NCBI RefSeq assembly: GCF_003369445.1
Contig: NZ_QRCU01000029.1
Location: forward strand, 1 to 45,194
Direction of reading: 5' to 3'
Source: Arthrobacter silvisoli
GTDB taxonomy: Bacteria > Actinomycetota > Actinomycetes > Actinomycetales > Micrococcaceae
DNA length: 45,194 bases
Under the pieces are notes generated by a model, which saw only the letters and a program-made list of their open reading frames with translations, made no database searches and had not been told where the DNA came from. The first letter of the stretch is position 1. Every line of letters begins with the position of its first letter. The position numbers were made by a program, and so were the translations under genes. This document shows, piece after piece, positions 17,785 through 26,057 of the stretch.

Positions 17785-19062
17785 ATCGACGTAAAAGACC
17801 TCAGCGAAAACCCGGACAAGTTCCGCGCCAGCCAGCGCGCCCGCGGAGCGGACGAGTCCCTGGTGGATGCGATCATCTCCGCCGACGCCGAACGCCGCGC
17901 CGCGCTGATCCACTTCGAGACGCTGCGGGCCGAGCAGAACGCCTTCGGCAAGAAGGTCGCCCAGGCCAAGGGTGAAGAGAAGCAGGCCCTGCTGGCCGAG
18001 GTCAAGGAACTCGCCAACGCAGTGAAGGCTGCCTCGGCGGATGCCGACGCCGCCCAGGCCAAGCACGACGAACTCTTGCGCATCATCCCCAACCTGATCG
18101 TCGACGGCGTGCCCGCCGGCGGCGAGGACGACTTCGTGGTCGTCAAGACTGTCGGCACTCCCCGTGAATTCCCGGACTTCGAACCGAAAGACCACCTCGA
18201 AATCGGTGAACTCATCGGCGCGATCGACATGGAACGCGGCGCCAAGGTGTCCGGTGCGCGCTTCTACTTCCTCCGTGGCGTGGGCGCGCGCCTTGAGATG
18301 GCGCTGCTGCAGATGGCCATGGACCAGGCGATCGAGGCCGGTTTCGTCCCGATGATCACCCCCACCCTGGTGCGTCCGGAGACCATGCAAGGCACCGGAT
18401 TCGACGTGAAGCACGACGCCGAAATCTACCGTCTCGCCGAAGACGACCTTTACCTGGTGGGCACCTCCGAGGTGGCCCTGGCCGGTTACCACGCGGACGA
18501 GATCCTGGACTTCTCCGGCGGCCCCATCCGCTACGCCGGCCAGAGCTCCTGCTACCGCCGCGAGGCCGGTTCGCACGGCAAGGACACCCGCGGCATCATC
18601 CGCGTCCACCAGTTCAACAAGGTGGAGATGTTCATCTACACCACGGTGGAAGAGGCCGAGGCCGAGCACGAACGCCTCCTCGCCTGGGAAGAGGAAATGC
18701 TGGCCAAGTGCGAGCTGCCCTACCGCGTGATCGACACCGCCGCGGGCGACCTCGGCATGTCCGCCGCCCGCAAGTTCGACTGCGAAGCTTGGGTTCCCAC
18801 GCAGCAGGCCTACCGCGAGCTCACCTCCACCTCGAACTGCACCACCTTCCAGGCACGCCGCCTGAACGTGCGTGAACGGGCCTTCGCCGCAGACGGTACG
18901 CCCAAGGGCACCCGCTCGGTGGCCACCCTGAACGGCACCCTGGCCACCACCCGCTGGATCGTGGCCATCCTGGAGCACCACCAGAACCCGGACGGCTCCG
19001 TCAACGTCCCCAAGGCACTGCAGAAGTACCTGGGCGGCCTTGAGGTGCTCCCGGTTCTGTAG
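17782..19062 (+). CDS. serS: Seryl-tRNA synthetase
   Basis: 426 aa, full length. It charges tRNA-Ser (and tRNA-Sec where present) with serine. The N-terminal ~100 residues form the tRNA-binding coiled coil. Class II motifs follow: [19 protein letters not shown] with [11 protein letters not shown] (motif 2) and [15 protein letters not shown] (motif 3). [11 protein letters not shown] and [12 protein letters not shown] are SerRS-specific. The GTG start at 17782 gives the usual MIDVKDL N-terminus and appears leaderless. Confidence 0.97.
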   Translation: MIDVKDLSENPDKFRASQRARGADESLVDAIISADAERRAALIHFETLRAEQNAFGKKVAQAKGEEKQALLAEVKELANAVKAASADADAAQAKHDELLRIIPNLIVDGVPAGGEDDFVVVKTVGTPREFPDFEPKDHLEIGELIGAIDMERGAKVSGARFYFLRGVGARLEMALLQMAMDQAIEAGFVPMITPTLVRPETMQGTGFDVKHDAEIYRLAEDDLYLVGTSEVALAGYHADEILDFSGGPIRYAGQSSCYRREAGSHGKDTRGIIRVHQFNKVEMFIYTTVEEAEAEHERLLAWEEEMLAKCELPYRVIDTAAGDLGMSAARKFDCEAWVPTQQAYRELTSTSNCTTFQARRLNVRERAFAADGTPKGTRSVATLNGTLATTRWIVAILEHHQNPDGSVNVPKALQKYLGGLEVLPVL

Positions 19063-19069
19063 GCGACTT

Positions 19070-19108
19070 GGGGGCGCCGGGCTGAACGTCCCGGCGCCCC
19101 CTGGTCTT
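19070..19108 (+). terminator. Terminator after serS
   Basis: A perfect 12-bp stem (GGGGGCGCCGGG, 19070-19081, pairing with 19090-19101) with an 8-nt loop starts 8 bp after the serS stop codon. Only a weak T-rich tail (TGGTCTT) follows. Confidence 0.8.
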
Positions 19109-19179
19109 CACGGCGAATTCATCCCCTGCTGTGGTGCCGGTCCTAGTGGCCGTCAGTGGGCTCTGCGACACTAAGGACC

Positions 19180-20025
19180 ATGACTACTTTGACTGGCCCC
19201 TCAGTCGCTGGCATCGATGACCAGCGGAACGCAAACCATAAGCTCATGATCGCCCTGGACGTCGACGGCACCCTCGTGGACCACGACGGCCACATGTCGG
19301 CCGGGGTCCGCGAGGCCGCGCGGGGCGTGGTGGCGCAAGGTCATGACGTCCTCATCGCCACCGGCCGTTCGCTCAACGCCACCCTGCCCGTGATCGAGCA
19401 GGTCGGGCTGGAACGCGGTTACGCGGTGTGCTGCAACGGAGGCGTGACCCTGCGCCTGGACCCGGCCCTGGACGCCGGCTACGAGATCATCCACAAGGTC
19501 ACCTTCGACCCCGCACCGGCCCTCAAGGCCCTCCGCGAACGGCTTCCCTCCGCCAAGTACGCCCTGGAGGACGAGAAAGGAAACTTCCTCTCGACCGAAC
19601 GCTTCCAGGACGCGAGCTTCGGCGTCGAGGCCGTCGGCGTCGACTTCCAGACCATGCTGGAGGCCACGGCGGTGCGCGTCGTCGTCTTCAGCAGCGAGAA
19701 CACCCCGGAGGAGTTTTCCACCGCCATCCGGCAGATCGGCCTCGCCGGCGTCACCTACTCGGTCGGCTGGACAGCGTGGCTGGACATCGCGGCCGCGGGC
19801 GTCACCAAAGCCAGCGCCCTGGAACAACTCCGCCGCCGGCTCGGTACCCACCGCAGCCGCACCCTGGCCGTCGGTGACGGGCGCAACGACATTGAGATGC
19901 TCGAATGGGCAGCCCGGGGCGTCGCCATGGGCCAGGCACCGGAGGAAGTGATCGCCGTCGCGGATGAGGTCACCGCCTCCGTGTACGACGACGGTGCGGC
20001 CCACGTTCTGCGCGGCCTGCTGTAG
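19180..20025 (+). CDS. HAD-superfamily hydrolase, Cof type
   Basis: 281 aa. HAD motif I is LDVDGTLVDHDG, motif II lies in IATGRS, and motif IV is VGDGRNDIEMLEWA. The large C2-type cap between them marks the Cof/IIB phosphatase group, which acts on sugar phosphates and cofactor phosphates. The ATG at 19180 follows CTAAGGA; a GTG at 19156 would add eight residues but has a poorer ribosome-binding site. It follows serS, as Cof-type HAD genes often do in Actinobacteria, but the intervening terminator suggests separate transcription. Confidence 0.93.
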   Translation: MTTLTGPSVAGIDDQRNANHKLMIALDVDGTLVDHDGHMSAGVREAARGVVAQGHDVLIATGRSLNATLPVIEQVGLERGYAVCCNGGVTLRLDPALDAGYEIIHKVTFDPAPALKALRERLPSAKYALEDEKGNFLSTERFQDASFGVEAVGVDFQTMLEATAVRVVVFSSENTPEEFSTAIRQIGLAGVTYSVGWTAWLDIAAAGVTKASALEQLRRRLGTHRSRTLAVGDGRNDIEMLEWAARGVAMGQAPEEVIAVADEVTASVYDDGAAHVLRGLL

Positions 20026-20058
20026 CTGCCGCACGGTTCCGTCGGACCCGCCTGAGCT

Positions 20059-20073
20059 GCCCGGGAACCGGGC
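20059..20073. terminator. Short hairpin between convergent genes
   Basis: GCCCGG-GAA-CCGGGC lies between the HAD gene and the ANTAR gene and touches the latter's stop codon. The stem is only 6 bp and there is no T-run. Confidence 0.35.
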
Positions 20074-20813
20074 TACGTGAAGTGCGTTGCGATGGGGCCG
20101 CCACCGGCCTTGTCAACGATGGCCTGGGCGACGTCCCGGAGCTTGATGTTCCGGTTGCTTGAGGCCCTCTTGATGATTTCCACGGCTTCAGCCTGGCTGC
20201 ACCGATTCTGGGCGATGATGATGCCTGTTGCGACGTCGATGACCGTCCGGGACGTCATCGCGGCCCGGAGGTTCGCCGCGGCCTGGCTGTGCTGCGCAAT
20301 GAGGACGGCCAGGCGGAGCCCCTTGGACGCTTGTTGTACGTAGTCGCTTGCCCGTTGGATCGCTGCCTCGTCGAAGCCGTGCACGCTTTCGGAATAGAGG
20401 TTCAGGCCGGCCTTGGCAGTGTCTTCAGGGAGCTGGAACGGCAAGGCCAACACAGAGCGGATACCGTTCGCGGCGGCTGCCTCGTTGTACTCGGGCCAGG
20501 TTTCATCCTTTTCAATGTCGGGGATGTGGATCCGGACCCCTGTCCGGGAGGCGGTGAGGCACGGTCCCTCCGCGAACTGGTACTGCAGTTCATCGAGCAA
20601 CCGGGCCCGCTCGTCGCTGCTGGCCACCGTGACGGCGGAGCGATGGCGGAGCATGGTGACCCCACAGAAAACCCTGGCCTCGGGCGAACCGAGCATGGCT
20701 GCCGAGTGGCGTGCCAACTCAGTAAGGAATGCCTCGACGTCGGGTGTATCGAGAAGCAGGTCCTGGATGTCCGCGGCCACAGGCTGCGTGTCTGTTGCTG
20801 TCTGTTCGTCCAT
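20073..20813 (-). CDS. GAF and ANTAR domain-containing regulator
   Basis: 246 aa. A GAF sensor domain (about 20-165) contains FAEGPCLTASRTG and IPDIEKDETWPEYNEAA. A C-terminal ANTAR domain (about 180-240) contains AMTSRTVIDVATGIIIAQNRCSQAEAVEIIKRAS, a typical RNA-binding three-helix layout. ANTAR proteins act as transcription antiterminators by binding paired RNA hairpins. I place the start at the ATG at 20813, with GGAG upstream, rather than at 20894. It is divergent from the sigma factor gene, suggesting a shared stress circuit. Its RNA targets are not known. Confidence 0.93.
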   Translation of the reverse strand: MDEQTATDTQPVAADIQDLLLDTPDVEAFLTELARHSAAMLGSPEARVFCGVTMLRHRSAVTVASSDERARLLDELQYQFAEGPCLTASRTGVRIHIPDIEKDETWPEYNEAAAANGIRSVLALPFQLPEDTAKAGLNLYSESVHGFDEAAIQRASDYVQQASKGLRLAVLIAQHSQAAANLRAAMTSRTVIDVATGIIIAQNRCSQAEAVEIIKRASSNRNIKLRDVAQAIVDKAGGGPIATHFT

Positions 20814-20843
20814 ATGGATCTCCGATCCCCGACTGAGGCCCCT

Positions 20844-20875
20844 CTTGATAACTGCTCTTCTTGATAACTGCTCTT
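20844..20875. repeat. 16-bp tandem duplication in the ANTAR gene leader
   Basis: Two perfect copies of CTTGATAACTGCTCTT (20844-20859, 20860-20875) lie 31 bp upstream of the ANTAR ATG. A looser relative, ATTGATAAGTATGCTT, lies at about 20907-20922. On the minus strand this reads as repeated AGCAGTTATCAAG. It could be an operator repeat or an RNA element. Confidence 0.85.
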
Positions 20876-20948
20876 CGAGAAGAGACTTGGACAACCGTTG
20901 AAAACCATTGATAAGTATGCTTCCCTTTTAGGGAGTCTTGCAACCGGC

Positions 20949-20979
20949 TCACCCTTCTTACGCGCATGCCTAAGGGTGA
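20949..20979 (+). promoter_or_regulatory. Hairpin that pairs the ribosome-binding site of the sigma factor gene
   Basis: An 8-bp perfect inverted repeat, TCACCCTT (20949-20956) and AAGGGTGA (20972-20979), has a 15-nt loop. The right arm contains the AAGGG that lies about 9 nt before the GTG start at 20986. Folding would hide the ribosome-binding site. The sequence could equally be a protein operator. Confidence 0.55.
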
Positions 20980-20985
20980 ACCCAA

Positions 20986-21783
20986 GTGCAACAAGACCAG
21001 TCATTGCCTACCCCCGAAAGTACCATCAGGCGGAGCTTCCGGGATGGTTTGGTGTTGGATCACCTGAATCTCGCGAAGGCCATCGCCTCCCGGTATTCGG
21101 CCCACGACCACGACTTCGAAGATATTCGCCAGGTTGCCTACATGGGCTTGATCAAGGCGGCCCGCCGATATGACGATTCCAAGGGGGTCGGCTTCCCGGC
21201 CTATGCCATTCCAACGATTGCGGGCGAGGTGAAGAGGTACCTCCGGGACCACTCCTGGGTGGTGCGGCCGCCACGGCCCGTCCAGGACTTGCGTCGCCAC
21301 GCGCTGGCCCGGGCCGAGGAGCTGACCCAGTCCTTGCAGCGCTCCCCATCGCCGGAGGAGGTGGCGGCCGACCTCGGCATGGACCCTTGCCACGTGCGCG
21401 AAGCGCTGTTGGCCGGCACCAGCAAGCGGCCCGATTCGCTGGACGCCCCGGCGGCAGAAGATGGGGACGGTCTCCAAGGTCTGTTGTCCGGCGCCGGTGG
21501 ACCCGCCGACCAGCTGGAGGACCTCCTTGCCCTGCGGATTGCGATCCGGAGCCTCCCGGCAGAGGACCGCCGCTTGTTGTACCGGCGGTATTACCTGGAG
21601 GAAACACAGTCCGCCATCGCCGGGACGCTGGGGGTGTCCCAGGTCCAGGTCTCCCGGAAGCTCGCCAGAATCCTGGTTGGCCTCCAGGCCCAACTGCTCG
21701 ACGACGAAGCCCGCCTCCACGAACCCGCCGCGCCTCAGACCCGGGCGCCGCGGGCCCAGCTCCTTCAGGCTCCCGGTCCGTAG
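20986..21783 (+). CDS. RNA polymerase sigma factor, sigma-B/F/G (stress) family
   Basis: 265 aa. Region 2 (HDHDFEDIRQVAYMGLIKAARRYDDSKGVGFPAYAIPTIAGEVKRYLRD) is the hallmark of the SigB/SigF group. Region 3 starts near VRPPRPVQDLRRHA. Region 4 contains EETQSAIAGTLGVSQVQVSRKLARIL. The GTG start at 20986 has AAGGG as ribosome-binding site inside a hairpin. No anti-sigma or anti-anti-sigma gene is adjacent, which is unusual for the group. The neighbouring GAF-ANTAR gene may supply control instead. The Pro/Ala-rich C-terminal tail is non-conserved. Confidence 0.93.
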   Translation: MQQDQSLPTPESTIRRSFRDGLVLDHLNLAKAIASRYSAHDHDFEDIRQVAYMGLIKAARRYDDSKGVGFPAYAIPTIAGEVKRYLRDHSWVVRPPRPVQDLRRHALARAEELTQSLQRSPSPEEVAADLGMDPCHVREALLAGTSKRPDSLDAPAAEDGDGLQGLLSGAGGPADQLEDLLALRIAIRSLPAEDRRLLYRRYYLEETQSAIAGTLGVSQVQVSRKLARILVGLQAQLLDDEARLHEPAAPQTRAPRAQLLQAPGP

Positions 21784-21924
21784 CAAACCGGCCTCTCCGC
21801 GGATCCAGCAGCACGAAACTTTCCTGTCGTCGCGATGTTTAGCGTGCGGTGAACCAGGGAACGTTGCGGGTATGGGAGGAACTGGAACGCGCTTGCGCGT
21901 GAATGAGCTCTTGGGTGCGCCTGG

Positions 21925-23007
21925 ATGAGCCGCGTCCTGGTGGCGAGGCTGGACAGCATGGGCGACGTCCTCGTTTCGGGACCGGCGCTGCGCGCCGTCG
22001 CCAACGGAAGCAGGACGGACGGCAGCCGCCCCAACGACGTCGTGCTGCTCTGCGGGCCGGAAGGCGCGGGCGCCGGGGAAATGCTCCCGGGTGTCACTGA
22101 AGTCCACGCGTGGTCCTGCCCTTGGAACGTGAACCCGTCACCGGCAGCGACCGCCGGAGTGACCGATGACCTGGTTGAGTTCGTCCGCAGTTCCCGGATT
22201 GAGGAAGCCGTAATCCTCACGTCCTTCCACCAATCGCCGCTTCCGCTGGCGATGCTCCTGCGCCTGGCCGGTGTCCGCCGGATCACGGGTGCGGCCACGG
22301 ACAGCGCGGGGTCCTTGTTGGACATCCGGCTCACCCCCGGTGAAGACTTCCCCGAAGATCAGGCCGAAGCCGTCCGCGCCCTGGCCATCGCGCAGGCTGC
22401 AGGCTTCGAACTTCCCCAGGGTGACGACGGCAAACTTCATATCAACCGGGCGCCCGACGATTTCGTCAATGAACTCTCCGACGAAGGGCCCTACATCGTG
22501 GTCCATCCCGGCGCGGCAGCACCGGCCAGGGCATGGCCGGTGCTGCATCACGCAGCCACAGTGGAACTCCTCGAGGCCCACGGCCATCGGGTCGTGGTCA
22601 CGGGAAGTCCGGCCGAAGCTTCCCTCACGGCAACGGTGGCAGGACCTTCTGGCCGCAACCTCGGCGGCAGGACCAGCCTGCGCACGCTCGCAGCGCTCCT
22701 GGAGAGGGCCGCCGTCGTGGTCACCGGCGATACGGGACCCGCACATCTGGCTGCCGCCGTCGGGACGCCAGTGGTGTGCCTCTTTTCGCCGGTGGTTCCG
22801 GCCATCCGCTGGGCGCCGTACGGGGTGCCGATGGAACTCCTGGGTGACCAGGAGGCGGCCTGCAAGGGGACCCGGGCGCGGACGTGCCCCGTTCCGGGCC
22901 ACCCCTGCCTGACTTCAGTGACGCCGGATGAGGTTTTGGAGGCCGTGAAACGGCTGCTGGGAGGCGTCTCCTCCCTCGCCACCCGACGCAGGGTGCGCAA
23001 TCCATGA
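21925..23007 (+). CDS. Glycosyltransferase family 9 protein
   Basis: 360 aa, ADP-heptose:LPS heptosyltransferase-like GT-B fold. The N-terminus LVARLDSMGDVLVSGPALRAV is the family start motif. The donor site shows IVVHPGAAAPARAWP and VVTGDTGPAHLAAAVGTPVVCLFSP. A Gram-positive lacks LPS, so the acceptor is probably another surface or small-molecule glycan. The ATG at 21925 is preceded by a GGGTAT at 21868 that resembles a sigma-B-type -10, but no correctly spaced -35 was found. It heads a run GT9-SDR-membrane protein after the sigma factor. Confidence 0.9.
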   Translation: MSRVLVARLDSMGDVLVSGPALRAVANGSRTDGSRPNDVVLLCGPEGAGAGEMLPGVTEVHAWSCPWNVNPSPAATAGVTDDLVEFVRSSRIEEAVILTSFHQSPLPLAMLLRLAGVRRITGAATDSAGSLLDIRLTPGEDFPEDQAEAVRALAIAQAAGFELPQGDDGKLHINRAPDDFVNELSDEGPYIVVHPGAAAPARAWPVLHHAATVELLEAHGHRVVVTGSPAEASLTATVAGPSGRNLGGRTSLRTLAALLERAAVVVTGDTGPAHLAAAVGTPVVCLFSPVVPAIRWAPYGVPMELLGDQEAACKGTRARTCPVPGHPCLTSVTPDEVLEAVKRLLGGVSSLATRRRVRNP

Positions 23008-23037
23008 GAACCAGTCTTCACCAATGAAAGGAACCGA

Positions 23038-23736
23038 ATGAAAAAGCAAGCACCAGGCCGCGTCATCGTGACCGGGGGCGGATCCGGCCTGGGCGCCGCG
23101 ATCGTCGAAGTCATCCTCGACGCCGGCGGGACACCCTTCGTCTTCGACTTGGACGTCAGCAAGGTGACCGCTGCTAAGGCGTTGCAGGTGGACGTTTCCG
23201 ATCGGGATGCCGTGGAGCGGGCAGTGAAAGAGGCAGCCGATATCCTCGGCGGCCTCGACGGCGTGGTGACGGCGGCCGGTATCGACCGCGGCGGCAAGCT
23301 GGGCGAGGTCCCGGCGGACGAGTGGGAAAAGGTCATCGGAGTGAACCTCCTGGGCACTGTTTCCGTGGTGCGTGCCGCTCTGCCATACCTCAGGGAATCC
23401 CGCGGCCGCGCCATTACCATCGCATCCACCCTCGGACTCCGGGCGCTGCCGGATGCCACGGCCTACTGCGCCTCGAAGTTCGCCGTGATCGGGTTCAGCC
23501 GGGCGCTGGCCGCAGAAACCGCGGGAGTCATTGGCGTCACCACCATCATTCCCGGCGGCATGAGCACGCACTTCTTCGATGACCGCAATGAGCAATACAA
23601 GCCGCAGGACGACGATTCCACGCTCAATGACCCGGTGAACGTGGCTCACGCCGTGGTCTTCGCGCTGGCCCAGCCATTGGGCAGCGAGGTCCGGGAACTG
23701 ATCATCTGTCCGGCGGAAGAAGGAACGTGGCCATGA
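23038..23736 (+). CDS. SDR family NAD(P)-dependent oxidoreductase
   Basis: 232 aa classical short-chain dehydrogenase. The TGGGSGLG motif is at residues 12-19, the NAAG-like element is AAG in VTAAGIDRGG, and YCASK has Y143 and K147. The ATG at 23038 has an AAAGGA ribosome-binding site. It follows the GT9 gene by 30 bp and is probably in its operon. The substrate cannot be named; a stress or carbohydrate role would fit the context. Confidence 0.92.
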   Translation: MKKQAPGRVIVTGGGSGLGAAIVEVILDAGGTPFVFDLDVSKVTAAKALQVDVSDRDAVERAVKEAADILGGLDGVVTAAGIDRGGKLGEVPADEWEKVIGVNLLGTVSVVRAALPYLRESRGRAITIASTLGLRALPDATAYCASKFAVIGFSRALAAETAGVIGVTTIIPGGMSTHFFDDRNEQYKPQDDDSTLNDPVNVAHAVVFALAQPLGSEVRELIICPAEEGTWP

Positions 23737-23750
23737 GGCCCCGGATGGCC

Positions 23751-23775
23751 GATTGAACCCGCGCCGAGAGGGTAC
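23751..23775 (+). promoter_or_regulatory. Candidate sigma-B/F-type promoter
   Basis: GATT (23751-23754), a 15-nt spacer and GGGTAC (23770-23775) resemble the GnTT-N15-GGGTAT pattern of actinobacterial SigB/SigF promoters. It is about 75 nt upstream of the 23851 gene and downstream of a sigma factor gene of that family. Pattern match by eye only. Confidence 0.4.
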
Positions 23776-23850
23776 AGGTCCACTGATAGCAATCATGCTT
23801 ACTGTCCCGGCTGTTGCCCGCAGCCTGCCAACTGTGGAAAGAGAGCGAAA

Positions 23851-24591
23851 ATGACCGAGAGCCAATCGCCGCAGGACGGAAGCGTCGCGGTGCCGCAGAC
23901 AGCTGAGGAGGCCGGCGGTGATGTGATTGGCGGCGCCACGTCCCAAGCTCCCCAAACGGCCCAGGACGTGAAGGTGGATGCCCGGCGCCTGCTCACGCAG
24001 GCCAAGGACGACCTGGCGGAGCAAGCGGCAATACAGCAGCAGCGCGTGGCCGTTGGCCTGCGGTCCATCTCCGACGACCTGTCCGCCATGGCCGACGCAT
24101 CCCAGGACGGTGGCGTGGCCACGGACTTGGTACGGCAGGCAGCCCAAGGTTCCTCCTCCCTGGCCGCATGGCTGGAAAATCGGGATCCAGGATCGCTCCT
24201 TGCCGAGATGAAGAGCTTTGCCCGCCGCAGGCCCGGCGCCCTCCTCCTGCTGGCTGCGGGCGCTGGCGTGCTGGCGGGCCGGCTCGGCCGCGGAATGGCG
24301 GACAACGGTTCTGCTGAATCTTCGGACACCGTCACGGCCACACCCCGCGCCGCCTACGAGCCCAACGCCGGTGGCGCAGTGCAGCCGCCCCCAGCGGACC
24401 CGCCCGGACCGCAAACCACCACGGCCGGTGCAGCCGGGGTGGCCGGAACGGTTGGCGCTGCCTGCTACGGCGCCGGCACTGGCGGCTACGACCCGGGAGT
24501 TGTGTACGACGCCGGCACAGCCTCAGGCGCGGAAGGCTCACCTGCCGCGTATCCCGGGGCGGACCCCGGCAGGGTCAAGGCCCATGGCTAG
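23851..24591 (+). CDS. Single-pass membrane protein, unknown function
   Basis: 246 aa. Hydrophilic N-terminal ~125 residues are probably helical (AKDDLAEQAAIQQQRVAVGLRSIS...). One membrane segment RPGALLLLAAGAGVLAG is at about 130-146. A Gly/Pro/Ala/Tyr-rich C-terminal tail looks disordered. Similar proteins often sit beside phage-holin-like and DUF3618 genes in actinobacterial stress loci, but those partners are absent here. The ATG at 23851 follows a purine-rich GAAAGAGAGCGAAA. A sigma-B-like promoter may precede it. A function in envelope stress is inference from position. Confidence 0.75.
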   Translation: MTESQSPQDGSVAVPQTAEEAGGDVIGGATSQAPQTAQDVKVDARRLLTQAKDDLAEQAAIQQQRVAVGLRSISDDLSAMADASQDGGVATDLVRQAAQGSSSLAAWLENRDPGSLLAEMKSFARRRPGALLLLAAGAGVLAGRLGRGMADNGSAESSDTVTATPRAAYEPNAGGAVQPPPADPPGPQTTTAGAAGVAGTVGAACYGAGTGGYDPGVVYDAGTASGAEGSPAAYPGADPGRVKAHG

Positions 24592-24745
24592 CCGCTCGCG
24601 GGCTCCTTTGACTCCGGCAATCCGGAAGACGGCGGTTCCCGATGAGCAGTCCCGTGGACCTGCCTCCCACGGAAGCCCGGATCAAAGCCGAAGCGATGCC
24701 CCTTCGGGAACTGCTGGGTGGGCTGGCGCGGCGCAGTAGCCGGGG

Positions 24746-25345
24746 TCAGCGCACCTCGAGGATCAGCGACAGCAACCTTGCCGCGGCCGGACGTGCCGCG
24801 TGCTCCTCGGCCCATTGGGCCCTGGCCAGGGCCTTGCTGACCGCCTGCGTGGTGATGCCAAGTTCCTCCGCCACGGCTTTCTGCTGCCCCCGGACGCCCG
24901 GCGTCAGGAGATCCAGCACCCGCCATTCGGCAGCGGTGCGGTGCTGCACCACGTGCCCCAGCAGGCGCAGCACGGCCTCGGATTCTGCCGCCAATGCGGC
25001 CACCGGTCCCTCGACCGCCACTGTCACCCCCTCCTTGCCGTTGCGCAGCCGGTCGACAGCCCGCCTGGCGTAGACCAGCCCATGCCCCGAGGCGTCCTTG
25101 ATCTGGTTGGGCAGCGGTTCGTTCACCGGTCCGACGCCGATTCCCACGTACCAGTGCCCGCCCCGCAGGGCGATCAACGCGACCTCCACCGCCTGATGCG
25201 GACAGTCCACGATTCCCTGGACTTCGTCCTCCACCGAGCGGTCGAAGTCCAGCCGCGCGGGAATGTGCCGCAGGTCCTTGAGGAGCTGCGGCACGAGGTC
25301 GCCGTCGTGGCGACTGTCGCGTTGATTGATCGTCAGGGTGAACAT
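24746..25345 (-). CDS. SatD-like HTH regulator
   Basis: About 199-202 aa. The N-terminus MFTLTINQRDSRHDGDLVPQLLKDL and the later WYVGIGVGPVNEPLP resemble SatD-family proteins. A C-terminal helix-turn-helix (AVAEELGITTQAVSKALARAQW) suggests DNA binding. I list the ATG at 25345; a GTG nine bases upstream (25354) with GGTAGG before it is an equal alternative. It ends convergent with the membrane protein gene at 23851 and has no operon partner. The regulated genes are unknown. Confidence 0.65.
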   Translation of the reverse strand: MFTLTINQRDSRHDGDLVPQLLKDLRHIPARLDFDRSVEDEVQGIVDCPHQAVEVALIALRGGHWYVGIGVGPVNEPLPNQIKDASGHGLVYARRAVDRLRNGKEGVTVAVEGPVAALAAESEAVLRLLGHVVQHRTAAEWRVLDLLTPGVRGQQKAVAEELGITTQAVSKALARAQWAEEHAARPAAARLLSLILEVR

Positions 25346-25424
25346 GTGGATCACAGCCTACCGGCAGGTAGCTATGCGGCAAACGCCGGGAAACGCGGCG
25401 TCACCGGGCGGGTCCGGAAGCGCG

Positions 25425-26057
25425 TCAGTCCAGGCTTGTGTGGGTGCTGACGACGGCGGGCGGCAGCGCCCGGGACGCGACGCGCGCGGCGCCGGGAACA
25501 CCGGCGTCGAGCATTGCCTGTTGAATTGCGAGCACGAGCGGGGCGGTCCCGCTCCTGCTCTCGAAGAGCCAGAAACCGGTGCCTGCGCGGAAGACCAAGG
25601 CGTTCCTTCCCGGGACGCCCAGGGAAGTTTTCCTGCCCGCGGCAAGCATCCTGGAAGGGGTGGTGCCTTCCGCGGTGGTCACGGCCTTGATGGTGGCAGG
25701 GTCGATCTCCGACCAGCGGAAGACCAGAGTGGTGTGTCTTCGCGCGATGCGGGCCGCGAGACCGCCGTCGAACACGAGCAGCTTACGGAAGCTCATCAGC
25801 AGCGTCAGCGACCACAGCACCAGGCCTGTAAGCAGGCTGACCAGCACAAACAGCGGAACATCGCTGAAGAGCCCCGGCTCCCGGCTTGACCGGGGCGTCA
25901 CGAACTCGCCGACGGCACCGTAGGCAAACCCGACAGCCAAACACGGCAGCAGCGCCTTCCAGTACACCTTGCTGGACGTGGCCACAAAGCGGAGCGCGCC
26001 GAGCTCAGGACCAAGCCTGCGTGCGGCGCGCCGGACCAGCCAATTACGGCCGCGCAT
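25425..26057 (-). CDS. Two-helix membrane protein with PH-like C-terminal part
   Basis: 210 aa. Two membrane segments (about 33-51 and 66-89) are followed by a soluble region with TLVFRWSEIDPATIKAV and NALVFRAGTGFWLFESRSG, reminiscent of bacterial PH/YcxB-like domains. I cannot assign a family firmly. Its ATG overlaps the end of the RDD gene by 14 nt, so it is translationally coupled and belongs to the WXG100 cassette as the last gene. Confidence 0.75.
   Translation of the reverse strand: MRGRNWLVRRAARRLGPELGALRFVATSSKVYWKALLPCLAVGFAYGAVGEFVTPRSSREPGLFSDVPLFVLVSLLTGLVLWSLTLLMSFRKLLVFDGGLAARIARRHTTLVFRWSEIDPATIKAVTTAEGTTPSRMLAAGRKTSLGVPGRNALVFRAGTGFWLFESRSGTAPLVLAIQQAMLDAGVPGAARVASRALPPAVVSTHTSLD

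Noticed and set aside
17518..18981. 487-aa minus-strand open frame
   Set aside because: Antisense to serS and running into the lipid kinase gene in another frame; serS is certain.
24592..24745. Possible small gene or tRNA between convergent genes
   Set aside because: No cloverleaf could be formed by eye, and the plus-strand frame there continues as antisense of the SatD-like gene.
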